Positions 17,142-25,675 of a DNA stretch of 64,000 nucleotides are shown here, piece after piece. Both the position numbers and the translations under genes were made by a program. Within the stretch, counting starts at the first letter, position 1. Each line of letters begins with the position of its first letter. The notes below the pieces were generated by a model. That model ran no database searches, was not told where the DNA came from, and saw only the letters and a list, made by a program, of their open reading frames with translations. The DNA is from Ruegeria sp. Alg231-54 (GTDB taxonomy: Bacteria > Pseudomonadota > Alphaproteobacteria > Rhodobacterales > Rhodobacteraceae): the NCBI RefSeq assembly GCF_900143525.1, contig NZ_FREZ01000017.1:1-64000 (forward strand), written 5' to 3'.

Positions 17142-18941
17142 ATGAAAACACTTATTATTGCGACATCCACCTTGGCGCTTTCGACTATGGCGTTGGCGGA
17201 ACCCAACCCAATGCGTAACGCATACTTTGGCGAGACCCATATGCATACGGCACTGTCGCTGGATGCATATATAGGTGGTGCACGGCTGATGCCGTCTGAC
17301 AGCCTGCGCTTTGCCAAGGGCGAACCAGTCTTGGTAAATGGGCGTCACAAACAATTGTCGCGCCCGCTCGATTTTGCGGCGGTCAGCGATCACGTGGAAT
17401 ATCTGGGCGAGATGTATTCGACGATATTCCCCGAGGCACCAGGATACGAGCAAGAAGATCTGCAACAACTACGCAGCTTGGAAACGCTGAAAGACAAACA
17501 GGATTGGTTCTACAAGTACGTCATCGCCAACAATCGCGGTGAAAATCCTATCCACCCACCTTTCTATCAGGGGCCTGAGACCACCAAATCCGGTTGGCAG
17601 ATCATCATCGATGCCGCCGAGGAGCACAATGATCCGGGCAGTTTTACCGCCTTGATTGCCTTTGAATGGTCCGCAGCGCCGAACGGTGGCAACATGCATC
17701 GCAACGTGATTTTCCGCGATAGCGTGGTCCCGGACCTTCCGATGTCCAGCTATGATTCCAACAAGGTCGAAGACCTCTGGGACTGGCTGCAAAACGCACA
17801 AGACAATGGATCAACCCTTTTGGCGATCCCGCATAATTCGAACGCGTCAAAGCAGCAGATGTTTCCCGAATTCAACAGTTTTGGCGAAGCACCGGACAAG
17901 GACTGGGCCAGCACCCGGCAGGCTTGGGAGCCGCTGATCGAAATGATGCAGATCAAGGGTAATTCTGAGGTACACGAAGCATTCTGGCAGGCGGATGAGT
18001 TCGCCGGTTTCGAAAACGCAAATTCCATCCAGAAAAACTCAAACCGGTATTTCCACAAGCGCGACTTTGTGCGCGAAGGGTTAAAGCTGGGACTGGCGGC
18101 CCAACAGGAGTTGGGCGTAAATCCCTACAAATACGGGTTCATCGGCGGCACTGACAACCATAACGGTCTGATGTCTGATCTGGCCGAAGATGACTTTATC
18201 GGCGGTCACGGTCCCGAAGATGGTAGTGTTGATCGACGTCGCAAGGGCGGGGTTGGTGGTTGGATCGACGGGATCGACCTTTCGATTGGTTCACTTGCTG
18301 GTGTCTGGGCCGAAGAAAACACCCGAGCCTCGATCTGGGACGCGATGAAACGGCGTGAAACTTTCGCCACTTCCGGGCCTCGGGTCAAAGTGCGGATGTT
18401 CGGTGGCTCGGACCTTGCGGACGATCCGACCGATCCCGTTGCAATGGTGGAAGATGGCTATGAAAACGGAGTGCCGATGGGTGGTGATTTGATAGGAGAC
18501 AAAGCGCCCACTTTCACCGTATATGCGCAAAAAGACCCGGATGGCGCCAATCTGGATCGCATCCAGATCATCAAGGGCTGGGTCGACGCAACGGGCGAGA
18601 TCCACGAAGAGATCATTGACGTGGCCTGGTCCGGCGATCGCGAGATCGCCGCAGATGGCAAACTTCCTTCGGTGGGCAATACTGTCGATCTGACAACTGC
18701 GCTGTATACGAACGAAATTGGTGCCCCAACATTGATGGGCAGTTGGGCTGACGCCGGTTTCGACCCAGAGCAAGGAGCGTTCTATTATGCACGTGCGATC
18801 GAAATTCCGACGCCTAGGTGGTCGACGTATGATGCCGTTCGTTCCGGCCTTCCTTTGTTGGAAGAAGTCCCTGCCACAATTCAGGAACGCGCCTGGGGCT
18901 CGCCGATCTGGTATACGCCCGCCGGACAATCAGAGCCATGA
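17142..18941 (+). CDS. DUF3604 domain-containing protein, copy 2
   Basis: 599 residues from ATG 17142, chosen over ATG 17133 because AAGGA lies about 8 bases upstream. Signal peptide ends near MALA (residue about 19). The same ligand-like blocks occur as in copy 1, with changes: FGETHMHTAL, SDHVEYLG, AFEWSA, AIPHNSNAS and GGTDNHNG (DNH in place of DIH). Large parts, such as NVIFRD, RIQIIKGWVD, GNTVDL and EIPTPRW, are shared with copy 1, so the pair arose by tandem duplication and then diverged. Last gene of the operon; no clear terminator follows. Confidence 0.85.
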   Translation: MKTLIIATSTLALSTMALAEPNPMRNAYFGETHMHTALSLDAYIGGARLMPSDSLRFAKGEPVLVNGRHKQLSRPLDFAAVSDHVEYLGEMYSTIFPEAPGYEQEDLQQLRSLETLKDKQDWFYKYVIANNRGENPIHPPFYQGPETTKSGWQIIIDAAEEHNDPGSFTALIAFEWSAAPNGGNMHRNVIFRDSVVPDLPMSSYDSNKVEDLWDWLQNAQDNGSTLLAIPHNSNASKQQMFPEFNSFGEAPDKDWASTRQAWEPLIEMMQIKGNSEVHEAFWQADEFAGFENANSIQKNSNRYFHKRDFVREGLKLGLAAQQELGVNPYKYGFIGGTDNHNGLMSDLAEDDFIGGHGPEDGSVDRRRKGGVGGWIDGIDLSIGSLAGVWAEENTRASIWDAMKRRETFATSGPRVKVRMFGGSDLADDPTDPVAMVEDGYENGVPMGGDLIGDKAPTFTVYAQKDPDGANLDRIQIIKGWVDATGEIHEEIIDVAWSGDREIAADGKLPSVGNTVDLTTALYTNEIGAPTLMGSWADAGFDPEQGAFYYARAIEIPTPRWSTYDAVRSGLPLLEEVPATIQERAWGSPIWYTPAGQSEP

Positions 18942-19325
18942 GATTAAGTAACAGTCGCGTTTTCAAGTCGTACAACAAGCGGAAAGCAACGCCGGGCCCA
19001 AGTCCTGAAGCAGTGCGGTAGCTGTTACCGGCAATGCATGAAGCTCGCAACTAACGGTTGTTTTTTTCCGCGCTGTGTGAATTTGCCGCCCTTGAGATAT
19101 TATGCTTGCAGACAGATGTCTCCTCTGACTGTCCCGTCGCAGCAACGAGAGCCTCGATTGGTTGTCCGATTTGGGCCGTGCACGCTTGGACAGCAAGAAC
19201 CAACGGGTGAACATGGAGCAGCCGATCTACCGACGGGTGAGAGCTCGATGCGGTAGGGCCTGAAATGCCCTGCTTAAGGTTCACGCAAAAATTAGTCGAA
19301 TTCGCAACTGGCAGCTCGTCGGAAG
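18942..19325. other. Intergenic region between DUF3604 copy 2 and cyclase pseudogene
   Basis: About 380 bases. I see no intact gene and no convincing terminator. A minus-strand frame at 19051-19284 contains a hydrophobic run (LVLAVQACTAQIG) but I cannot assign it. Confidence 0.4.
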
Positions 19326-20588
19326 CTACTCTGAAACAACAGCGAAGACCTCAACCGGTTCCCTGATGCCCTTCATCTCCACCTCTCCCTGGCTTACCGC
19401 CTCTACAACGCCTTCAACGACTGCCTAGGTTCGGGGAGAAATCAGTATCTCATTGTGGGTGGCCATGTCGCAAAGCCGCGCGGCCATGTTGATCAAGGTA
19501 CCTGAGGCAGTGTAATCAAATCGTCCCGCTGAACCGACGATACCGACCGTGGCGTAGCCAAACGAGATGCCAACTCCAAAACCAACCCGATGGCCCAGCT
19601 TTTTCCATTTGCCGCAGAGCTCTAGCATTTTATCTCCCATGGCCAGTGCCAGGCGCACCGCGTCGCCTGCCGGATCATCAACCGGAATCGGATCGTTGAA
19701 GATAACCATAATGCCGTCACCTGCCCGCTGATCGACACCGCCGCCAAACTGGTCGATCAACTCACTCATCTCCTGATGATAGGTTTGGAGGACTTCAATG
19801 GCTTCTTCTGGCTCAGCACTTTCACAAAATGCGGTGAAACCTCGCAAGTCGCAGAGCAGGGTTGCCACGAGCGCGCGATGGGAAGACAACATGCCATCAT
19901 CACCCGAAGTAACCACCGCATCGGCGACGGCGGACGGGAGAAACCGTTTCAGACGGCCCATGCGCTCGATTTCGCCTACCTGAGACTCCACACGCTCATT
20001 CAATTCGGCGTTGAGTGTTTCCAACGCCTTGAACTGGCGAACGTTTTCAATGGCGATGACCGCCTGGGCCGCGAAGGTTTCGAGCAGATCTACTTCGTCC
20101 TGTGTAAAGGCCTTCACCTCCCGGCGGACGAGTGTGATACACCCGATCGCTTGGCCTTCAAGAAGAAGCGGAACACCTAGAATGGTCCGCATGCCTTCCT
20201 CTTCGACCATCGCGACCCGGCCGGGATCGCCCTGAAGGTTAAGATCGGTAGCTGCTAAGTCCTCAATGTTGACGACAGCAGATATCCGCATTGAAACTGC
20301 TGGCACCAGTTTGCTGTCCGCGAGACGGGTTGTCTTTCCCACCGACAGATGGCGCAATCCGTCACCGTGAAGCGTAACCAGCTTCCAATGACTGCGCGTT
20401 TCATTGGGAATGCACAGATTGGCCTGAGGCGCACTCGAAAGGCGTGTTGCTTATTTCAAGATTGTCTCAAAAACAGGCGCGGGATCTGTTCACGCCCTGC
20501 TGATTGCCTGCAGAATTTCGCCCATGGCCGCTTCTCGCTCACGCAAGATCGCGACTTCGGCATTCATGCTTTCTAATTTGTTCGTCAC
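19326..20588 (-). pseudogene. GAF-class III adenylate/guanylate cyclase, inactivated by three in-frame stops
   Basis: Read in one minus-strand frame from GTG 20588 (AGAGG site upstream) to TAG 19326-19328, the product would be about 420 residues: short coiled coil (LREREAAMGEILQAI), GAF domain (LVTLHGDGLRHL, GVPLLLEGQAIGCI, TFAAQAVIAIENVRQF), linker and cyclase domain (LLCDLRGFTAF with the metal Asp, AGDGIMVIFNDP, GVGISFGYATVGIVGS). Three stops break it without any frameshift: TGA after ILQAISRA, TAA after ETILK, TAG after LISPRT; coding similarity continues through each. Homology beyond the last stop (EGVVEAVSQGEVEMKG) shows the C-terminus is present. The central frame 19425-20357 could still be read but lacks both ends. 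Confidence 0.8.
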
Positions 20589-20631
20589 GGCAACCTCTGC
20601 TCGGCATCAGACTGGGTGTCGATCTCAATGA

Positions 20632-20948
20632 TTACCACACTATCTGCCGAGGCTCCTGCATCCAACCTACCATTCGATCGGTTTCTTCATTCTTCGCTAA
20701 CTCGAATTGCCCGGCTATCCCTTGAATGACCGGTTCGTCCCGCAGACTGTGAACAGAAGCAGCTTCGGGTTTTGCGTATTCGGCGAATGGAGAGAATACG
20801 GGCTGCTGCTCCAGCATCCAGTAGCTGCGCCGAGAGTCCGATCTGGGCCATCCTTGCTGTTCGGCGGCCAGCCCGCTCGGCGAGATGCCTCACTTGCTCC
20901 GAGGCCGGCAATGAGTCCTTCGTGCTCAAGTCTTAGTTCCATAAGCAT
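20632..20948 (-). pseudogene. Frameshifted remnant of an unidentified gene
   Basis: Three minus-strand frames relay one another with coding-like composition: LRLEHEGLIAGLGASE, then QVRHLAERAGRRTARMAQIG, then PFAEYAKPEAASVHSLRDE. This looks like one soluble, helical protein broken by at least two frameshifts and located just upstream of the dead cyclase gene. I do not recognise the family. Confidence 0.35.
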
Positions 20949-21423
20949 CGGTTCTGCGATGAATCAATAGTGTTAACCAACACCGAAAATCGGGGCTTAC
21001 ATCGCGAGCGTAAGTCGTGGCCGAGACAAGATAGTGTGTAGCATTGTCCATGTTGGGCGTTATGCTTATTTCCGTGAATAAGTCAGTTAACTTAGCACCC
21101 CAGCGTGCAGGGTTATCATTCTGTCCCAAATAAGGCTCCTCATCGGACATCGTTCCAATCAAGTCCATGTATGTGGAGTGTAGAGCATCAACCTTTCCAA
21201 AATACTTAACTACAGCAATGGCTTGAAAATCGCATCCATCACTATTGCCCGAGTTATAGACACGACTGGACAAAGATATGACTTCTGCACCATCTGGCAA
21301 AGAAGCATTGCCAAGCTCGGCTTTTAGCTGGAAAGCAATTGCTTCATTTCTAAGTACGAAGAACCAAACAGGTGACGTTAATATGATCAGAAAGACTAGG
21401 CCCAGAAAGAAGCGCTTTCGCAT
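20926..21423 (-). CDS. Hypothetical membrane-anchored protein
   Basis: About 165 residues from ATG 21423 (MRKRFFLG); an in-frame start 7 codons upstream exists. One N-terminal membrane helix (FLGLVFLIILTSPVWFFVL) is followed by a soluble, probably periplasmic domain containing two or three cysteines (SDGCDFQA, FRCWLTLL). I do not recognise a family. The 3' end overlaps the remnant at 20632-20948 by about 20 bases. Composition is more AT-rich than the flanking catabolic genes, which may indicate a separate origin. Confidence 0.5.
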   Translation of the reverse strand: MRKRFFLGLVFLIILTSPVWFFVLRNEAIAFQLKAELGNASLPDGAEVISLSSRVYNSGNSDGCDFQAIAVVKYFGKVDALHSTYMDLIGTMSDEEPYLGQNDNPARWGAKLTDLFTEISITPNMDNATHYLVSATTYARDVSPDFRCWLTLLIHRRTDAYGTKT

Positions 21424-21651
21424 GTTTAGTCGGCCTTGAGACAATATCCAACTCGCTTGTTAACACGCGTGGCACCTCCTCGCCAATGACACGTTGGATA
21501 GTAGCTTTGACCGCCGGCAGGCCTTGAAGTCCACAGAACCGGCTAAATGTCCTACTAAAGTCGCCAGATGACCGCATTGAGCCCAAAGCCGCCGAGCGCC
21601 ACAACCGGTCGCTTTCTCACCGAGACCAAAATTTCAAAGGTCCGGTCAGTT

Positions 21652-22005
21652 TCACCACTGCAGCAGGCTCGGTTTTTGGGCCTCGAAGCCTTTTGTTGTT
21701 GGGAAAAGCGAGCGCATCCGAGCAATAATTTCAATGTCGCCATCCAGCATCGTTTGGACAATGTTCAACCAGTTCTCAAAAGCTTCAGAGTCCCAGTGAT
21801 CCTGAACGGCTGCTTCGTCCCGGAACACTTCGTAGAAATAGAACCGATTGGGGTTTGCCATGTCCACCATGATCTGAAACTGAAAAACCTCCGCCTCTTC
21901 GCTGATAACACTTTGCGCTTGGAAGATGCTGGCGCTCAAAAAAGACTGCCGGTGCTCAGGTTTGACATTAACTGCGAAGAACCCGCCGTGCATTCCATCG
22001 TCCAT
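21652..22005 (-). CDS. Antibiotic biosynthesis monooxygenase (ABM/LsrG-like) domain protein
   Basis: 117 residues from ATG 22005, fixed by an AAGGAGG ribosome site 8 bases upstream; the open frame extends further but without such a site. The sequence fits the small dimeric ferredoxin-like ABM fold: GGFFAVNVKPEH strand, CQF-like EVFQFQIMVD, then the FYFYEVFRDEAAVQDHWDSEAF hallmark split across two elements. Members act as cofactor-free monooxygenases or isomerases (LsrG). Located between the hypothetical gene and the IclR regulator, on the same strand as both. Substrate unknown. Confidence 0.78.
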   Translation of the reverse strand: MDDGMHGGFFAVNVKPEHRQSFLSASIFQAQSVISEEAEVFQFQIMVDMANPNRFYFYEVFRDEAAVQDHWDSEAFENWLNIVQTMLDGDIEIIARMRSLFPTTKGFEAQKPSLLQW

Positions 22006-22106
22006 ACTTAGCCTCCTTGACCGCCCGTAAACCCGCCTAATGGCATCAAACATTTCGACGCCGCCTGATGACGTGAACCTTCTCCACTGCTTTAGCCAAC
22101 GCTAAC

Positions 22107-22868
22107 CTAGGCGGACTTAATATTCGCGTCTGCACCATCCCATCCTAATGCAGATGATAACTCATGCGACATTTCGATGAGTGCTTGGCCGATTTTGACC
22201 CGCATTGGAGGGGTAAACACGCGAACGGAAGCTGTGGCGCCAATGGACAACGTCGAACCAACACCTGTTTTGCCCAGTGTTGTTGCAACAGAACTTATAC
22301 CTCTTTCCAGCTCCTCGACACATTCGGCGTATCCTTTGGCCCGAATGGCATCGAGTTCTTTTGCCAGTTCTTTTCGGCTGGTAATGGTGCGCTCGGTGTA
22401 CCGTTTGAGCTGCCCGTTCAGTTCGTCATGAGACAGCAGCTCTGGAGAAACGGCGGCAATTGCCTTGGCGCAAGAGCACGCGTGCATGGGCCGTTTGCCC
22501 ACACCTGGGTGAAGATAAGACACGCCCGTTTCTGGCGTGGCCACGTGAATGATCTCGACCCAGTTGCCGCGCAGTCGGGAAAGAAAGAACGCAGCCCCGT
22601 AGTCTCTCGCGCCCTTGGCCAGGACCGGCGCAATCACTTCCAGAAGCGCAGGATCAGAATGATCACTCCGGGTGATACGCTTCAATCGGGTTCCAATGGC
22701 AAACTCCCCACGCGCAGATGTCTGCAACAGTCCGGACGAAACAAGATCCTGAACCAGTCTATAGGCCGTTGGCTTGGGGAGATCGGATTGCGCACAAATC
22801 TCCGCGACTGTCGCACGCCCTTTTTGACCTACGATTTCCAATATCAGTGCTAAACGTTCTAGATGCAT
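22107..22868 (-). CDS. IclR family transcriptional regulator
   Basis: 253 residues from ATG 22868; an in-frame GTG lies at 22877. N-terminal winged helix (RATVAEICAQSDLPKPTAYRLVQDLVSSGLL in parts) and the IclR effector domain with MHACSCAKAI and the YAECVEELERGISSVATTL signature, which corresponds to the conserved ligand-pocket region. Divergent from the methanethiol oxidase operon, with two direct repeats in the gap, so it likely regulates that operon as well as itself. Confidence 0.88.
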   Translation of the reverse strand: MHLERLALILEIVGQKGRATVAEICAQSDLPKPTAYRLVQDLVSSGLLQTSARGEFAIGTRLKRITRSDHSDPALLEVIAPVLAKGARDYGAAFFLSRLRGNWVEIIHVATPETGVSYLHPGVGKRPMHACSCAKAIAAVSPELLSHDELNGQLKRYTERTITSRKELAKELDAIRAKGYAECVEELERGISSVATTLGKTGVGSTLSIGATASVRVFTPPMRVKIGQALIEMSHELSSALGWDGADANIKSA

Positions 22869-22877
22869 TTTTCTCAC

Positions 22878-22917
22878 TATACGATAATAGCATTTTCGAT
22901 ATACGATACAATTATCG
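22878..22917. promoter_or_regulatory. Candidate IclR operator: paired TATACGATA repeats
   Basis: The 70-base gap between the IclR gene and the methanethiol oxidase gene holds TATACGATA at 22878-22886 and again at 22900-22908, exactly 22 bases apart (two helical turns). The set is framed by an inverted pair, CGATAAT at 22882-22888 and ATTATCG at 22911-22917. This is the arrangement expected for a dimer or tetramer of the IclR protein. Confidence 0.55.
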
Positions 22918-22938
22918 CGATCAAGGGAGGGTTCAACG

Positions 22939-24294
22939 ATGGATGGTGCATGTTGCGGACCGGGCTACGCCAGCCCGCAAGAGGCAATCCAGGCCCCGCG
23001 TGAGAAGCTTCTTTACACGATTGCGATTTATACAGGCACGGGCATTCAGAAGCCCGACTATCTTGGGACAGTGGATGTAGACCCGGAAAGCCCAACTTAT
23101 TCTCAGGTGATCCACCGGCTGGAAATGCCGGGGATCGGGGATGAGCTTCATCACATGGGCTGGAATGCCTGTTCGTCCTGCCACGACGACGGCTCAATGT
23201 CGCGAAAATACCTGATCCTGCCTGGCGTGCGTTCCAACAACCTACATATCGTTGATACGGCCACTGACCCACGCGCACCGCGGCTGCACAAGGTTATCGA
23301 CGGGGCCGAGATTAAGGCCAAGGCCGATCTGTCAGGGCCGCATACAGTGCATTGTCTGGGTTCAGAGATCATCATTTCCTTCCTTGGAGATGCCAAGGGC
23401 GAAGCTCCGGGCGGCTATCTGCATCTCGATAAAGAATTCAACATCGTCGGCCGCTGGGAGAACTCGATGGCCGGCATCAAGTTCGGTTATGATTTCTGGT
23501 ACCAGCCCCGCCACAACGTGATGGTGAGTTCCGAATGGGCCGCGCCCAACACCTTTATGCCGGGCTTCGATTTGGAAGAAGTTGGCCATCTGAAATACGG
23601 ACGCGAGTTGCATTTCTGGGATTTCGAAAAACGCGAACCAGTCGAAAGCTTCTATCTAGGCGAAGACGGGCTGTTGCCGTTGGAGGTCAAGTTCCACCAC
23701 GACCCCGACAGCACGCATGGGTTTTGTGGGGCCGCGCTGTCGACCAACGTCATTCACTGGTGGAAAGACAGCGACGACGCGTGGAAGTGGGAAAAGATCA
23801 TCGACGTCGATAACGAGATGCACCCGGAGTGGCCGATCCCGCTGCCAGGAGTGATGTCGGCGATCCTGATCTCGATGGACGACAAATACCTCTATCTCAA
23901 CAATTGGCTTCATGGCGACATGCGCCAATACGACATCACCGACCCGCATAATCCCAAGCTGACCGGCCAAGTATACATGGGGGGGCTTTTGGGCAAGGCG
24001 CCAGCCGTTAATGGGGTTGAGGTCGCTGGCGGTCCACAGATGTTCCAACTCTCTCTCGACGGACGCAGGCTCTATGTCACCACCTCGCTGTTTTCGACTT
24101 GGGACAACCAGTTCTATCCCGAGATCCGCGAAAAGGGCGGAGTAATGGTCATGATAGATTGCGATCCTGAAAATGGCGGCATGAAGATCAACGAAGACTT
24201 TATCGTGGACTTTGGGAAAGAGCCAAATGGCCCCTCGCGCTGCCACGAGAGCCGGTATCCAGGCGGTGATTGCACAAGCGACATTTGGCTATGA
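22939..24294 (+). CDS. mtoX: Methanethiol oxidase (selenium-binding protein SBP56 family)
   Basis: 451 residues covering the whole SBP56 beta-propeller: YTGTGIQKPDYL, the conserved cysteine pair in GWNACSSCHDD (about residue 75-84), HDIQP-type central blocks represented here by HHDPDSTHGFCGAAL, and a C-terminal SRCHESRYPGGDCTSDIWL region. Bacterial members oxidise methanethiol to formaldehyde, sulfide and hydrogen peroxide, a step in DMSP sulfur turnover. An AGGGAGG site precedes ATG 22939. No signal peptide is seen. The usual SCO1 and MauG-like neighbours reported for mtoX are absent; a ferredoxin and a CoA-binding protein follow instead, with a 4-base overlap to the ferredoxin. Confidence 0.85.
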   Translation: MDGACCGPGYASPQEAIQAPREKLLYTIAIYTGTGIQKPDYLGTVDVDPESPTYSQVIHRLEMPGIGDELHHMGWNACSSCHDDGSMSRKYLILPGVRSNNLHIVDTATDPRAPRLHKVIDGAEIKAKADLSGPHTVHCLGSEIIISFLGDAKGEAPGGYLHLDKEFNIVGRWENSMAGIKFGYDFWYQPRHNVMVSSEWAAPNTFMPGFDLEEVGHLKYGRELHFWDFEKREPVESFYLGEDGLLPLEVKFHHDPDSTHGFCGAALSTNVIHWWKDSDDAWKWEKIIDVDNEMHPEWPIPLPGVMSAILISMDDKYLYLNNWLHGDMRQYDITDPHNPKLTGQVYMGGLLGKAPAVNGVEVAGGPQMFQLSLDGRRLYVTTSLFSTWDNQFYPEIREKGGVMVMIDCDPENGGMKINEDFIVDFGKEPNGPSRCHESRYPGGDCTSDIWL

Positions 24295-24656
24295 CAACGC
24301 ATACTGTGACGATCGCCAACAGGGATGGCGCGACATATGAGGTGGACGCACGACGCCCACTTCTGGACACGTTACGCGAACAGGGTGTTGATCTGCCCTT
24401 CGGCTGCAAATACGGCGGCTGCATTACCTGCGCCGCGAAGCTTAAAACAGGCACAGTGGATCAGCGCCGACAGGTTGCGCTCAACAACAGGCAGATCGCG
24501 AACGGCTACGTGATCCTTTGCGTGGCACGCGCGACGTCCGACATCACCTTGGAGATCGGAGTTGAGAGCCATGACAAACTTTACCGCAATCCGTTCCTCG
24601 ATCCGCTCAAACCCCACGAACTCAAGGCAGACATTGCGACGCCGAAGGAAGGTTAA
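24291..24656 (+). CDS. 2Fe-2S plant-type ferredoxin
   Basis: 121 residues from ATG 24291, which overlaps the upstream stop (ATGA). The cluster-binding motif CKYGGCITCAAKL (first three cysteines) and the fourth cysteine in YVILCVARATSD are intact, so a [2Fe-2S] cluster is expected. The C-terminal tail beyond the core (about 30 residues, ending KEG) is longer than in a simple ferredoxin. Translational coupling to methanethiol oxidase suggests that it carries electrons for that pathway or helps assemble the enzyme; no reductase is encoded nearby. Confidence 0.87.
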   Translation: MTTHTVTIANRDGATYEVDARRPLLDTLREQGVDLPFGCKYGGCITCAAKLKTGTVDQRRQVALNNRQIANGYVILCVARATSDITLEIGVESHDKLYRNPFLDPLKPHELKADIATPKEG

Positions 24657-24659
24657 CCG

Positions 24660-25124
24660 ATGCCCGAAGCAGATATCGACCGTATGTATGATTACGACCC
24701 CAAGTATCTCGCCGATATCCTGAAGTCGGTCAAAACCATAGCAATGGTGGGCGCAAGCGCCGACAGAACAAAATTCAGCTATGGCGTTCTGCGGCAGCTC
24801 AGCGAAATTGGCTACGACATTCTGCCGGTGAACCCTAACCCGAACGTCAAGGAAATCAGGGGCCTGAAGGTCTATCATTCACTGGAAGAAATCGACAAAT
24901 CCGTTGATATGGTGGATGTCTTCCGCCCCAAGGAAGAACTCTTTGGCTTTGCCGAGAAGGCCATCGCGATCGGAGCCAAAGTTCTTTGGGGACAGATCGG
25001 CGTCTACGACGACAAAGCAGCACAGCTCGCCGAGGATGCGGGCCTCAAAGTTGTGATGAACCGATGCCCGAAGATTGAGCTCTTCCGGCCGTTTTGGAAG
25101 CCCCGCCTCGATCTGAAGATATGA
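24660..25124 (+). CDS. CoA-binding domain protein (YccU-like)
   Basis: 154 residues with the Rossmann-like CoA-binding fold: TIAMVGASADRTKFSYGV nucleotide loop (in parts), YDILPVNPN, VDMVDVFRPKEE and the CPKIEL segment near the C-terminus. These small proteins bind coenzyme A, but their role is not established. Only three bases separate it from the ferredoxin gene, so it is the third gene of the mtoX operon. Confidence 0.85.
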   Translation: MPEADIDRMYDYDPKYLADILKSVKTIAMVGASADRTKFSYGVLRQLSEIGYDILPVNPNPNVKEIRGLKVYHSLEEIDKSVDMVDVFRPKEELFGFAEKAIAIGAKVLWGQIGVYDDKAAQLAEDAGLKVVMNRCPKIELFRPFWKPRLDLKI

Positions 25125-25256
25125 CGGATACCAATAGAATACGGTTTATTGAATGGCCAAACAGGGGGCGCCAGGACAATTCTTCTCCGAAGGGTCAAAA
25201 AAGACGTTCTCTACGTCCACATTGGGGTTTTCGTGCTCAACCTCAAAATGGCTGCT

Positions 25257-25416
25257 TTGTCCGGAGGCTGCGTCGAAACTCCGTCTCATAACCTCTCTCT
25301 CGCTTCACTCATTTTCCGCATCTGTGCAAAAGGATTCTCAATAGCGCGAGAGAATGCACAAAGAAGGTATTTTCGACGAGTTGCTCCGGCCTCTGAGAGA
25401 TTTCACACAGCGTCTC
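25257..25416. repeat. 160-bp MITE-like repeat, copy 1
   Basis: This segment aligns over 160 bases without gaps to 54161-54320, with about 18 mismatches counted by eye (near 89% identity). The ends are related as inverted repeats around the core GAGGCTGTGTG-AAACTC, clearest in copy 2. It encodes no protein of any length, though a 14-codon reading beginning ATGCACAAAGAA is conserved in both copies. It lies in the gap between the CoA-binding gene and malic enzyme, where it may affect the latter's promoter. Confidence 0.75.
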
Positions 25417-25675
25417 CTCGATCCAGATCTCGACCAATGCTGATACTGAGCGCTGGCAGCGAATGTCGGAAATGCGGGTGCGACCGCAGCATCCAGATGC
25501 TCAATCGAGTGACCGGTATGGGCCGCGAATTACTTGGGCACGCCATCGCGCGCGAGTGTATTGGCCCATTGCGGAAAAGTTCCAGTCGCAAGCTCGTTGC
25601 ATTTTTTGTCGTATAATGCTGACCTTACCAGACAGATGCGTGCAACCTGTGCGTGCCGATCCGAAAGGGCATCCA

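Noticed and set aside
22164-22853. 229-codon plus-strand frame
   Set aside because: Antisense to the IclR regulator.
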